DNA of 6,326 nt from G963674505 sp964575975 (GCA_964575975.1 CAZNTU010000287.1:1-6326), one strand, 5' to 3'. Positions 1-5,606 are shown, counted from the stretch's first letter. Translations and numbers: made by a program. The notes: generated by a model from the sequence alone, not told the origin.

Positions 1-113
1 ACCCGCATACACGTGACCCGAGCCTCCATCGACCGCGCCAGGGCAGCCAACCAAGGCAGCGCCGATTCGGCAAGCGAAGAACCGTCAAGCGGTGCGAGCA
101 AATGGTTAAACAT
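1..113 (-). CDS. Universal stress protein (UspA family), N-terminal part, cut by window edge
   Basis: Reading the minus strand from the ATG at 113-111 gives 37 codons that stay open to the window edge. The protein starts MFNHLLAPLDGSSLAESALP and continues WLAALARSMEARVTCMR. This is the first beta strand and first helix of the UspA fold: a hydrophobic strand ending in P-L-D-G-S, then S-x-A-E-x-A-L, then an amphipathic helix and the start of the second strand (ARVT). The Asp of PLDGS sits where nucleotide-binding Usp proteins hold the adenine/ribose pocket. The start is supported by a strong ribosome binding site, GGAGG at 124-120, six bases upstream. Usp proteins are small cytoplasmic stress proteins, often ATP-binding. 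The rest of the gene, including the G-x-x-G-x-x-G-S phosphate loop, lies outside the window, so single or tandem Usp domains cannot be told apart. No convincing promoter was found just upstream. Confidence 0.85.
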   Translation of the reverse strand, partial: MFNHLLAPLDGSSLAESALPWLAALARSMEARVTCMR

Positions 114-124
114 AGTCCTCCTCC

Positions 125-671
125 ATATAGGCCGTGGCCAAGCCTCTCTGCGGCCCGTCCTTTGCCGACGGCCCGGTCTGTTGGATACCTTTCCGTTTGG
201 TTTTCAACTCGATATGGTCTGTTTCCTTTTCCTTTCATTCTCCTTGTCGGAAAACTTGGGTACGCGAATTCGACCCGTCCAGCCTCCTTGGGGAATGGAA
301 CCAAGGCCGGAGCGAATTTTCATCTTCACATCATAGGAGCTTCGCGGCGCGTTTGGAATAATGGCAATCGGGTATTTCTCCGACTTTTTTGCGGTAACGA
401 CCGGCTGGCCCAACCGGCATCGGCCTGTTGCAAATCGTTATCGAAGCGCGGAAACGCATTGATGCTTGACGGCTGGAATATAAAATTTTATATGAAATTG
501 TTATGAAACCGATAATTTTTCATGGTTCATAGAGAAAGGATTTGGCGGTCTTTCCCCACGAAGGTAACGATTCACCCCCCCCAAATAGAAATATTTCGAA
601 CAAATTGAAAATAGCTGCCGCTCCGGAAGCCCGGGCGCTCACGTTGTCGTTCGCACCCAATACAAACCATC
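125..671. other. Intergenic stretch with no supportable gene
   Basis: Open frames here are short, overlap on both strands, and encode nothing I recognise. One minus-strand frame (459-331, 42 codons) and one starting with TTG at 413 were looked at and not supported. The stretch holds a perfect 16-bp AT-rich palindrome, ATATAAAATTTTATAT, at 478-493. TTGACG at 466-471 lies 17 bases before TATATG at 489-494, a plausible sigma-70 promoter on the plus strand, but no gene follows closely. A run of eight C lies at 575-582. The region is probably the upstream region of the usp gene plus eroded DNA in front of the BrnT relic. Confidence 0.5.
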
Positions 672-701
672 TTGACATGTGCATACGTATGTGCATATCG
701 T
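672..701 (+). promoter_or_regulatory. BrnT-type toxin promoter with repeated operator
   Basis: A consensus -35 box TTGACA (672-677) is followed after 18 bases by TATCGT (696-701), a modest -10 box. Two copies of ATGTGCATA (677-685 and 689-697), offset by 12 bases, fill the spacer. The middle contains the perfect palindrome CATACGTATG (682-691). Known brnTA operons are repressed at their own promoter by the ribbon-helix-helix antitoxin BrnA, and closely spaced repeats between -35 and -10 suit such a repressor. The site lies ten bases before the start of the toxin relic. Assignment as a BrnA operator is inference from the downstream gene. Confidence 0.6.
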
Positions 702-710
702 GAATGCGCT

Positions 711-837
711 ATGTTTGAACGGGATACCAAGAAGGCGGAGAAGAACAAATCCAAACACGGCATTTCCTTGCCGACAAATTCGCCGTTTTCGAAGATCCAA
801 ATGCCGTAACTCTTGACGATGTTAGATGCGACGAGTC
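711..837 (+). pseudogene. brnT: BrnT-type type II toxin relic (frameshifted and 3'-truncated)
   Basis: The ATG at 711 opens with MFERDTKKAEKNKSKHGIS, which matches the BrnT N-terminal pattern (F-E-x-D-x-x-K-x-x-x-N-x-x-K-H-G-I/V-S-F). The frame then runs off into unrelated residues and stops at 807-809. From 770 another frame gives ADKFAVFEDPNAVTLDD, the next BrnT block (A-x-x-V-F-E-D-P-x-A-x-x-x-D-D). Adding one T to TCCTT at 765-769 joins the two as HGISF-ADKFAVFEDP, so a single-base deletion broke the gene. Homology ends about 837 and the remaining half of the roughly 90-residue toxin is absent; a 14-bp hairpin repeat begins at 848. BrnT is an RNase-E/RelE-like ribonuclease toxin neutralised by BrnA. 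No brnA follows. The relic was found from family motifs, without a database search. Confidence 0.72.
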
Positions 838-847
838 GCGCCGACGT

Positions 848-881
848 CCGGTAGCGCCGCCGTGGAAGGCGGCGCTACCGG
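848..881. repeat. Perfect 14-bp inverted repeat (REP/hairpin-type element)
   Basis: CCGGTAGCGCCGCC (848-861) and GGCGGCGCTACCGG (868-881) are exact reverse complements around a six-base loop, GTGGAA. In RNA this would be a very stable GC-rich hairpin, and a T:G wobble can extend it by one pair. There is no downstream T-run, so it is not an ordinary intrinsic terminator. The shape resembles dispersed palindromic repeats (REP-like units or hairpins of small non-autonomous elements). It sits where the BrnT relic loses homology and 92 bases before the hydrolase start, suggesting insertion or rearrangement here. Copy number in the genome is unknown from this window. Confidence 0.7.
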
Positions 882-972
882 GAGACCGCAGCTTGGCGAA
901 ACAAAACCGGGAGGAAACTTTGACGCCGGAAAATCGACATGTTCATCATTCCAGTCGGGAGCAAAAACGCCG

Positions 973-1704
973 ATGAAAGAGAACATGCCATCCTTGGTTC
1001 TCATGCCGGGACTGGATGGTACCGGGCTGCTGTTTGATAGATTGGCAGCGGCGCTGACGCCTGGCATTCGGTTCCAAGTCGTTGAGTATCCGAACGACGT
1101 CGCTCTTTCTCTCGGCGAGCATGCCGCCTTGGTGGCGCAAAGTCTTCCCGCCGGATCTATTGTGCTCTTGGCCGAATCCTTCTCCGGACTTGTCGCAATG
1201 CATCTTCTGAGAGAGCATCGTCTCCCGGTAAAGCAGGTCGTCTTCGTGGCATCGCCTATGCAAACGCCTCGATTTCGAAGGTTTTTGTCGCCTCTATTCG
1301 GCACGCTCTTTGGATTCCATAGGTTCGTTCCCGATGCCCTTTGGCGCTATTTCTGCATGGGACCGGACGCAACCGGTTCGGACATCTCGCGGCTAAAGAC
1401 TGTATTGGCACAGGTCGATCCCGCCGTGGTCGCCCACAGGCTCAAGCTTGTGGCCTCGAAGGCAACAAGAAAAGAGGGGCCGATAGACATTCCCGCCGTC
1501 TACCTCCAGGCGGATGCCGATCGATTGGTTCATTGCAGAGCATCGGAACATTTTCAAGAACAGTTCAGCCGATTTACTCTCGTCCGAGTCGCCGGGCCGC
1601 ATTTTCTCTTGCAACGTGCGCCGGTCGAGTGTGCTCGGCTCGTCGAAGCGATTCTCGTAGAAGGCGACATCGCGATCGACCGGACAAGCAATCGCGCGCG
1701 CTGA
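973..1704 (+). CDS. Alpha/beta-fold hydrolase
   Basis: From the ATG at 973 this encodes 243 residues, a usual size for a single-domain alpha/beta hydrolase. A first strand and oxyanion-hole loop, LVLMPGLDGTG, lies at residues 8-18. The nucleophile elbow is in LLAESFSG (65-72) with Ser69 in a G-x-S-x-G-like A-E-S-F-S-G setting. The acid is likely Asp183 in QADADRLV, and the catalytic His210 is in AGPHFLLQ. All triad parts are in the right order. There is no signal peptide, so it is probably cytoplasmic; the substrate (an ester, thioester or lactone) cannot be told. The frame is open back to 826, but those residues would be encoded by the hairpin repeat, so 973 is preferred; GGGAG at 958-962 is a weakly spaced ribosome binding site. 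The ATG overlaps a TGA (974-976) ending the frame that runs on from the BrnT relic, probably by chance. It appears intact among broken neighbours. Confidence 0.82.
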   Translation: MKENMPSLVLMPGLDGTGLLFDRLAAALTPGIRFQVVEYPNDVALSLGEHAALVAQSLPAGSIVLLAESFSGLVAMHLLREHRLPVKQVVFVASPMQTPRFRRFLSPLFGTLFGFHRFVPDALWRYFCMGPDATGSDISRLKTVLAQVDPAVVAHRLKLVASKATRKEGPIDIPAVYLQADADRLVHCRASEHFQEQFSRFTLVRVAGPHFLLQRAPVECARLVEAILVEGDIAIDRTSNRAR

Positions 1705-1736
1705 TTCATGGAGGTGCGACAATTCTTGCTGTCGCG

Positions 1737-1768
1737 TGCCGAATACAAAACCGTCGCCGGCATTTTTT
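1737..1768 (+). terminator. Weak Rho-independent terminator candidate after the hydrolase
   Basis: TGCCG (1737-1741) can pair with CGGCA (1758-1762), directly followed by six T (1763-1768). The stem is only five pairs with a long loop, so support is modest. A second inverted repeat, GCGACA (1716-1721) with TGTCGC (1730-1735), lies just upstream without a T-run. Position 33 bases past the hydrolase stop fits a terminator. Confidence 0.35.
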
Positions 1769-1859
1769 AATTCCTTTGTTCAATACGATCTTGTCTTGAA
1801 ATCAATCCGATAAAATGTTTGAATTGAACAAATAACCGACTTTAAGGACGGAACAAATT

Positions 1860-2109
1860 ATGAGCGAATACAAAGAACCTGTGGCAAGGCTGCTCGAGTA
1901 CGGCGAATGCAGCCGTTCAGGGGAATGGCCCGACTATCTGAAGCTGGGCATTGGCAAGGAGCATTTTCGGGAACTGATAGAATCGGCAGAAACGAACCGT
2001 GTCCGTGCGGAAGCGGAAAAAAATACAAGAAATGCTGTCTCGGCAAATCGTAGACATTGTAGTATTCCTTGAAAGAAAGCTAAATCAGGAGGGTTGCCAT
2101 GAGCGATAA
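1860..2109 (+). pseudogene. Small WPDY-type protein of unknown function, frameshifted at an A7 run
   Basis: The ATG at 1860 begins MSEYKEPVARLLEYGECSRS and continues GEWPDYLKLGIGKEHFRELI. The pattern P-V-x-x-L-L-x-Y-G followed by W-P-D-Y-x-x-L-G-x-x-x-E-H resembles, from memory, the N-terminus of HEAT-repeat-type hypothetical proteins. As written, the frame ends at 2072 (70 residues). Seven A at 2017-2023 look like a slip point. With six A the protein would continue AEKIQEMLSRQIVDIVVFLE and RKLNQEGCHER to a stop at 2107-2109, about 82 residues, a coherent amphipathic helical tail. That restored end overlaps the start of the next gene (2099) by 11 bases, typical of coupled two-gene cassettes. 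AAGGAC at 1844-1849 is a weak ribosome binding site. The role is unknown; partner of the downstream nucleotidyltransferase is inference. Confidence 0.5.
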
Positions 2110-2612
2110 ACGCAGGAAGAACAACGGATTGGAATCGCCGACGTTTGACCCGAAGGAAAGCGCTTTTTTTGCCGGAAAGTATTGAGCGATTTAAAAATCA
2201 AATTCGTTTTAATCGGTAGAATGGCTGTATGGTATTGGTTGCCTGACATGACTCGTCATGCCTACACCAAGGATTTGGATACGGCTATAAAAAAGCCGAC
2301 AGGCAAAAACTTATCAAGTATTTGGGCGATTTGAATTATAATGTCAGAGGGCTGATGATTTGAGGAATAAACGTTCGCAGCGAGACTGAAAATTTAAATG
2401 TCCCTTTATTGACGAATGCTCGGTTGACTAAGGCGATTTGAGCAAGTTGTTCGAAGATGCGATCGATTCCGCGACAGAAAAGACGAAGACGATGTCAAAA
2501 ATTTACTTGAATATGATTTTATCGACATCAAAAAGTTGCGAGATATATTCGACAGGAACATCGCTCCAGTAAGAGCAAAGTTCGAGCAGATTTTACGAGA
2601 AGTCGGGCACCC
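2099..2612 (+). pseudogene. Nucleotidyltransferase-fold protein (MNT/AbiEii/DUF6036-like) relic
   Basis: A strong ribosome binding site, AGGAGGG (2087-2093), lies five bases before the ATG at 2099 (MSDKRRKNNGLESPTF). Frame changes then split the gene. From about 2164 one frame reads LSDLKIKFVLIGRMAVWYW and then TKDLDTAI, the family's core: hydrophobic strand, G-G/G-S turn (here G-R), and the D-x-D metal motif. One A missing from the run at 2289-2294 shifts it to KKADRQKLIKYLGDLNYNVR, stopped at 2361. The C-terminal part reads LSKLFEDAID (from 2438), then RDRKDEDDVKNLL and DIKKLRDIFDRNIAP to about 2612, like the D-x-x-D-V-x-x-L-L end of these proteins. At least four frame breaks mean no active enzyme. 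Relatives include toxins or antitoxins of type II/IV systems that transfer nucleotides to tRNA or proteins. AT-rich composition unlike the neighbours suggests acquisition. Assignment rests on motifs only. Confidence 0.58.
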
Positions 2613-2621
2613 AATGGCCCG

Positions 2622-3368
2622 CAGGAGAAACCGGGCAGAAGGCCGTCGGCAGAAAGACCGACGCCATGACCAGCACGACCGCAACGAGGGAACTCGAAAT
2701 TTCCCGCATGGCCTTCACGGTCGCCTCCTTGGGGGCAGAATGATCGCTTCGATCAGCGTTTCCTTGACTTCTTCGATGGACAACCGCACGAAATCGTTTG
2801 TATCGAGCGAGATGACATAATCGATTCCGGCCGGGAACTGCGGTTTCATTTCCTCGAGAGTCTTGCGCACCGCTGAAGAGACGTCCAGTCCGTTGGCCAC
2901 CGCCTGCTGATACATGACGATAAATGTCGCCGGAGTCCCGTTTAGTTTGCAGTCGACAATATACTGCCGGGGTCCCACCTCCGCCCGTGCCACGTCTTTC
3001 AAACGGACAATGGCGCTAATGGCGCTGCCGTCCCGACTGGCCCGCAAGATGATATTCTCGTATTTCGCGGGATCGGTGAAAGCCCCTTGGGTGACCACGG
3101 GAAACGTCAGTTCGACAGGGCCGTACGGGGGCTTCTGGCCGATCTGGCCGGCCCCGCAGAGAGCGTTTTGCTTCGCCACCGCCTGCTGGATGTCGCTGGT
3201 GGTTACGCCCAGCGAGGCCATTCGATCCGGATTCATCCAGATGCGCATGGCCTGGTCCGGCACCCCCATGATCTGGGCCTGTCCCGCGCCCGGCAAGCGC
3301 TTGAGAGCGTCCAGAACATAGACGTTGGCGTAATTGGCGATATATTCGCCGCTGTAGCGCTCCTCTTT
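2622..3368 (-). pseudogene. RND (AcrB/HAE1) efflux pump fragment with internal deletion
   Basis: The minus strand from about 3363 reads ERYSGEYIANYANVYVLDAL, then LPGAGQAQIMGVPDQAMRIW and PDRMASLGVTTSDIQQAVAKQN. This matches the periplasmic porter part of AcrB-type pumps, about residues 160-350 of roughly 1040. It continues to LSIEEVKETLIEAIIL, the start of the second membrane helix. At about 2731-2738 it jumps, in another frame, to PKEATVKAMREISSS and VFLPTAF, which in AcrB lies about 75 residues further on. So TM2-TM4 with the conserved membrane Asp pair are deleted. Homology stops near 2622; the whole second half is missing. A TAG at 3371-3369 lies directly upstream in frame. A 9-bp tandem duplication (3009-3026) adds three residues. 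In life this would be an inner-membrane proton-driven exporter; here it is a remnant without function. Confidence 0.9.
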
Positions 3369-3371
3369 CTA

Positions 3372-3553
3372 AAAAACGGCGATCATCATGATCTCCCGAG
3401 AGGTAACTTCTACGACGCGTACCGCCTTCGGCGTCGTCGTCGCGACGGTTTCCTCTTTTTTTTGACAGCCGATTGCAACAATGCCCAAATGACGATCGTA
3501 ACAAGCCACAGCGACCGTGCGCGAACCAATTTTCCATTGTCTGAAAATCTCAT
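3372..3553 (-). pseudogene. N-terminal remnant of RND membrane-fusion (adaptor) lipoprotein
   Basis: From the ATG at 3553 the minus strand reads MRFSDNGKLVRARSLWLVTI and VIWALL, a basic then hydrophobic lipoprotein signal. After a one-step frame change near 3480 it continues AIGCQKKEETVATTTPKAVR and VVEVTSREI. A lipobox-like Cys followed by Q-K-K-E-E, a Pro/Thr linker and the first beta strand V-x-V-V-E-V is the standard start of AcrA/MexA-type adaptors. The remaining 300-plus residues are absent; within about ten bases the sequence becomes mid-pump RND sequence. Adaptor then pump on one strand is the classic order of such operons, so a single deletion of about 1.5 kb plausibly fused the two. 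It lies 50 bases downstream of the GntH-like gene on the same strand. The frameshift plus deletion make it non-functional. Confidence 0.72.
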
Positions 3554-3603
3554 AGGGCAAACATCCCTGTTGCAATGATTCGCCATCTCCATTGACCATG
3601 GAA

Positions 3604-5217
3604 TCAATATCCGTCTTCGCGGTAGTTGCAGCTGTCTCCGTTACAAGACGGAATCTCCGTGGATCGGTCGATCTGAGCATAGGGGTCGCCATTCCCGTTT
3701 TGATCGCGATACTTCGGCGGGTTCGGATCATCGGAAGGCAGATTGGTCTTCGCCGGGTTTGAAAAGTCCGAAACATCGCCGATCTGCTCCAGGATCTTGT
3801 CCTTGGATACCGTGATCACGAGACGGTCAAAGGCCCAGGTTATGCGGACGGCATTTCGGGGAGCATCGTTTCCCCGGTAAACCGTCTCGTTGGGAAAATG
3901 CGCCTGAACGCTTTCCATGGCGCATCCCACGGTTTCATCGTCCACCGGAAAATGGCAGGCGACCGTAAGCCGGGGACGGGGATTGATTTGACCGAGCAGA
4001 TATCCGAACGCTCCCTGGGGAGTATGGGAACTGTTCTGGACCATCTTCGTGTAGGCGACGGCGTTTTCCCACTCCGGACTATCCGGCGGGGGCTCTGGCA
4101 GGTTCATTCCCTTAAAGGTCCACACCTCCGCGGGAAGACTCATTTCGTGAATGAAAACATCCACGCCATTGCCTTTGTTTCCGGCCTGGACGACACTGTT
4201 GTATTCGGGCTTGGTGTCGCCCGTGTAAATCATTGACAGGACGGTTCCATTTGGAGACGTCCATTCAAGTTTATACCCAATGGACCCTTTTCGCGCGTGG
4301 ATCACGGGAAAGTGAGTGATCTTTGCGCCGGTATCCGCATTGTTGTAGGCGACGTTGTCATCCGTATACTTCCCGTTTCTCCACCAATACAGCTCGATGG
4401 GAATCATGGCATAGCCATCCTTTCTGCTGTCGTCCGACACGGGCATGGGTTCGTGCGGCAATCCCCAGCTTTCTTGGGTAGGCGGTTCGTAGTCGGGGTA
4501 AGACGTCGAAATAAAACCGAAGCTCTCCGTGTGCCACCGGCAGGCCTCGCGGAGGCAACTGCAAAAAGCCTTGACACCGTCGTCGTACTGCTTGCCATCC
4601 GGGGATCTCACGCCTGAATTCCGAGGTCCCCACACAAACAGGGGAGACTTGCGGTCCGCAGACGGCCCGAAACAGTAAATATGGGTCAGATCGCTCATGT
4701 GGTCGCCGTGCAAATGCGTCAGGAAAATCTTGTCCATTCGCCTAAAGGATACGTTCATGGCGTTGTAATTGGTCCAGACCCCTGTGCCGCAGTCGAAAAC
4801 GAACTGATCCAAAGGCATCTGCTTTTCTTCGTTCCAGCCCACCTCCACGAAAACGCTCATCATTTGCTGGACCCGACGGGAATTCGGCGGGACGGAAGAT
4901 CCCATGATTGTAATTCGCATCTCGTTTTCATCCAGTTTCGGGACGGTGGTGCCCGTTGAATGATCGACCGGATAAAACGGTTCCAGTTCCCGAAGATATT
5001 CATATTGCTGTGTTTTGACGGTATCGCCCCAGGTGCATGCCGGGCTGGCGGGACACTGGCTTTGGCAATCCCCGTCCGCAAGCGCATCGCCGATCCCCTG
5101 ACCGATCATAGCCCCCCCGACGACCAATCCCCCCACGGCAATTCCCGAAAGCTTCAATGCCTCCCGTCTGGTTACCATTCTATTCTCTTTTTTTTCGGAA
5201 TTGTTTTCGTTTGCCAT
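3604..5217 (-). CDS. Tat-exported MBL-fold metallo-hydrolase, GntH-like
   Basis: An intact gene of 537 residues. Residues 1-47 form a Tat signal: T-R-R-E-A-L-K-L (17-24), a hydrophobic stretch to about residue 44, then A-L-A (45-47) as a signal peptidase site, so the enzyme probably acts in the periplasm. The metallo-beta-lactamase motif is T-H-L-H-G-D-H (167-173) with His168, His170, Asp172 and His173 as metal ligands. Likely further ligands are Asp334 (YTGDTKPE) and His422 (ACHFP); His307 and His398 are also in conserved-looking blocks. A Cys cluster (51, 55, 61) follows the signal, and a polar tail ends the protein. Blocks such as HLHGDHMSDLTHIYCFGPSA and SHTPQGAFGYLL match, from memory, the family named after GntH of guanitoxin biosynthesis. 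No other gnt-type gene is present, so the substrate is unknown. GGAGG at 5228-5224, six bases upstream, fixes the start. It lies 12 bases after the small Fis-type gene. Confidence 0.9.
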   Translation of the reverse strand: MANENNSEKKENRMVTRREALKLSGIAVGGLVVGGAMIGQGIGDALADGDCQSQCPASPACTWGDTVKTQQYEYLRELEPFYPVDHSTGTTVPKLDENEMRITIMGSSVPPNSRRVQQMMSVFVEVGWNEEKQMPLDQFVFDCGTGVWTNYNAMNVSFRRMDKIFLTHLHGDHMSDLTHIYCFGPSADRKSPLFVWGPRNSGVRSPDGKQYDDGVKAFCSCLREACRWHTESFGFISTSYPDYEPPTQESWGLPHEPMPVSDDSRKDGYAMIPIELYWWRNGKYTDDNVAYNNADTGAKITHFPVIHARKGSIGYKLEWTSPNGTVLSMIYTGDTKPEYNSVVQAGNKGNGVDVFIHEMSLPAEVWTFKGMNLPEPPPDSPEWENAVAYTKMVQNSSHTPQGAFGYLLGQINPRPRLTVACHFPVDDETVGCAMESVQAHFPNETVYRGNDAPRNAVRITWAFDRLVITVSKDKILEQIGDVSDFSNPAKTNLPSDDPNPPKYRDQNGNGDPYAQIDRSTEIPSCNGDSCNYREDGY

Positions 5218-5229
5218 TTTTTTCCTCCA

Positions 5230-5486
5230 TTAGCTTTTTGATTTTCTGTCTTCCGCTTTTGGCCATGGTTTGTTCCCCGGTGACAATTGATAGTCCCGGA
5301 TTTTCATTTCCAGTGCGTTCATTCCGATCCCCAGCATTCGGGCGGCCTTGGCCCGATTCCATCGCGTCAGTTCCAGTATGTTGGAGAGATACCCCCCCTT
5401 TCGAAGCGCGCCATGGCCCGGCCCAAATCGTAGGGATGGGCTTCCGCGGGGCCGCGCTCGTTTCCCGTCCGATCTTTCAAGGACAT
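5230..5486 (-). pseudogene. Stand-alone Fis/NtrC-type HTH protein, frameshifted at a G7 run
   Basis: The ATG at 5486 is preceded by AAGGAG (5499-5494) with a seven-base spacer. It reads MSLKDRTGNERGPAEAHPYD and LGRAMARFER, then meets seven G (complement of C at 5392-5398). As written the frame goes on for nine residues (39 in all) and stops at a TGA. With five G, or eight, it continues YLSNILELTRWNRAKAARML and GIGMNALEMKIRDYQLSPG to a stop at 5230-5232, about 84 residues. That is the Fis-type helix-turn-helix of NtrC-family activators (F-E-R-x-Y-L, then L-E-x-T-x-x-N-x-x-K-A-A-x-x-L-G-I). There is no AAA+ or receiver domain, so this is a small DNA-binding protein. A stop 12 bases before the GntH-like start suggests co-transcription. 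The break could be a real lesion, a phase-variable tract or a read error; hence it is listed as a broken gene. Confidence 0.75.
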
Positions 5487-5557
5487 GCTGCCGCTCCTTA
5501 TAATAACCGACACCAATTCCCGACAATGCTAAACGCGACGAACGACCGCGATCTGCA

Positions 5558-5576
5558 TCGCAAAAATGCTGCCAAT
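5558..5576 (-). promoter_or_regulatory. Sigma-54 (-24/-12) promoter for the mini-Fis/GntH-like operon
   Basis: On the minus strand TTGGCAGCATTTTTGCGA has GG at 5573-5572 and GC at 5561-5560, exactly ten bases apart as RpoN requires. It matches the consensus TGGCA-N-TTGC closely at both elements. The predicted start is about 5548, giving a leader of about 62 bases with the AAGGAG site near its end. Sigma-54 promoters need an enhancer-binding activator with a Fis-type HTH; the first gene encodes just such a DNA-binding domain. No activator gene is in the window. Confidence 0.62.
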
Positions 5577-5587
5577 GTGGCAAACGG

Positions 5588-5606
5588 CGCGAATCAAAGA
5601 ATCGCG
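5588..5606. promoter_or_regulatory. Imperfect inverted repeat upstream of the sigma-54 promoter
   Basis: CGCGAATC (5588-5595) and GAATCGCG (5599-5606) flank AAA and pair as inverted arms with one mismatch; GAATC is also repeated directly. It is centred about 50 bases before the predicted start, close for an enhancer but plausible for a Fis-type dimer. A second palindrome, CCGATCGG, is at 5642-5649, about 98 bases upstream of the start. Operator function is inference. Confidence 0.35.

Noticed and set aside
204..413. Minus-strand open frame of 69 codons starting with TTG
   Set aside because: No ribosome binding site, low-complexity charged end, no motif recognised, and overlapping open frames on the other strand.
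826..972. Upstream extension of the hydrolase frame to an ATG at 826
   Set aside because: It would translate the hairpin repeat and the tail of the BrnT relic; family similarity begins right after the ATG at 973.
2536..2820. Plus-strand 94-codon frame as a gene
   Set aside because: Its first third is the nucleotidyltransferase tail and the rest is antisense to the pump fragment; the stop is accidental.
3369..3776. A single 135-residue minus-strand gene
   Set aside because: Its first half is the wrong-frame shadow of the GntH-like gene's tail; only the second half carries adaptor-type sequence, with the signal peptide in another frame.
5503..5526. Sigma-70 promoter TTGTCG/TATTAT on the minus strand before the mini-Fis gene
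   Set aside because: The spacer is only 15 bases and the transcript would start inside or past the ribosome binding site.
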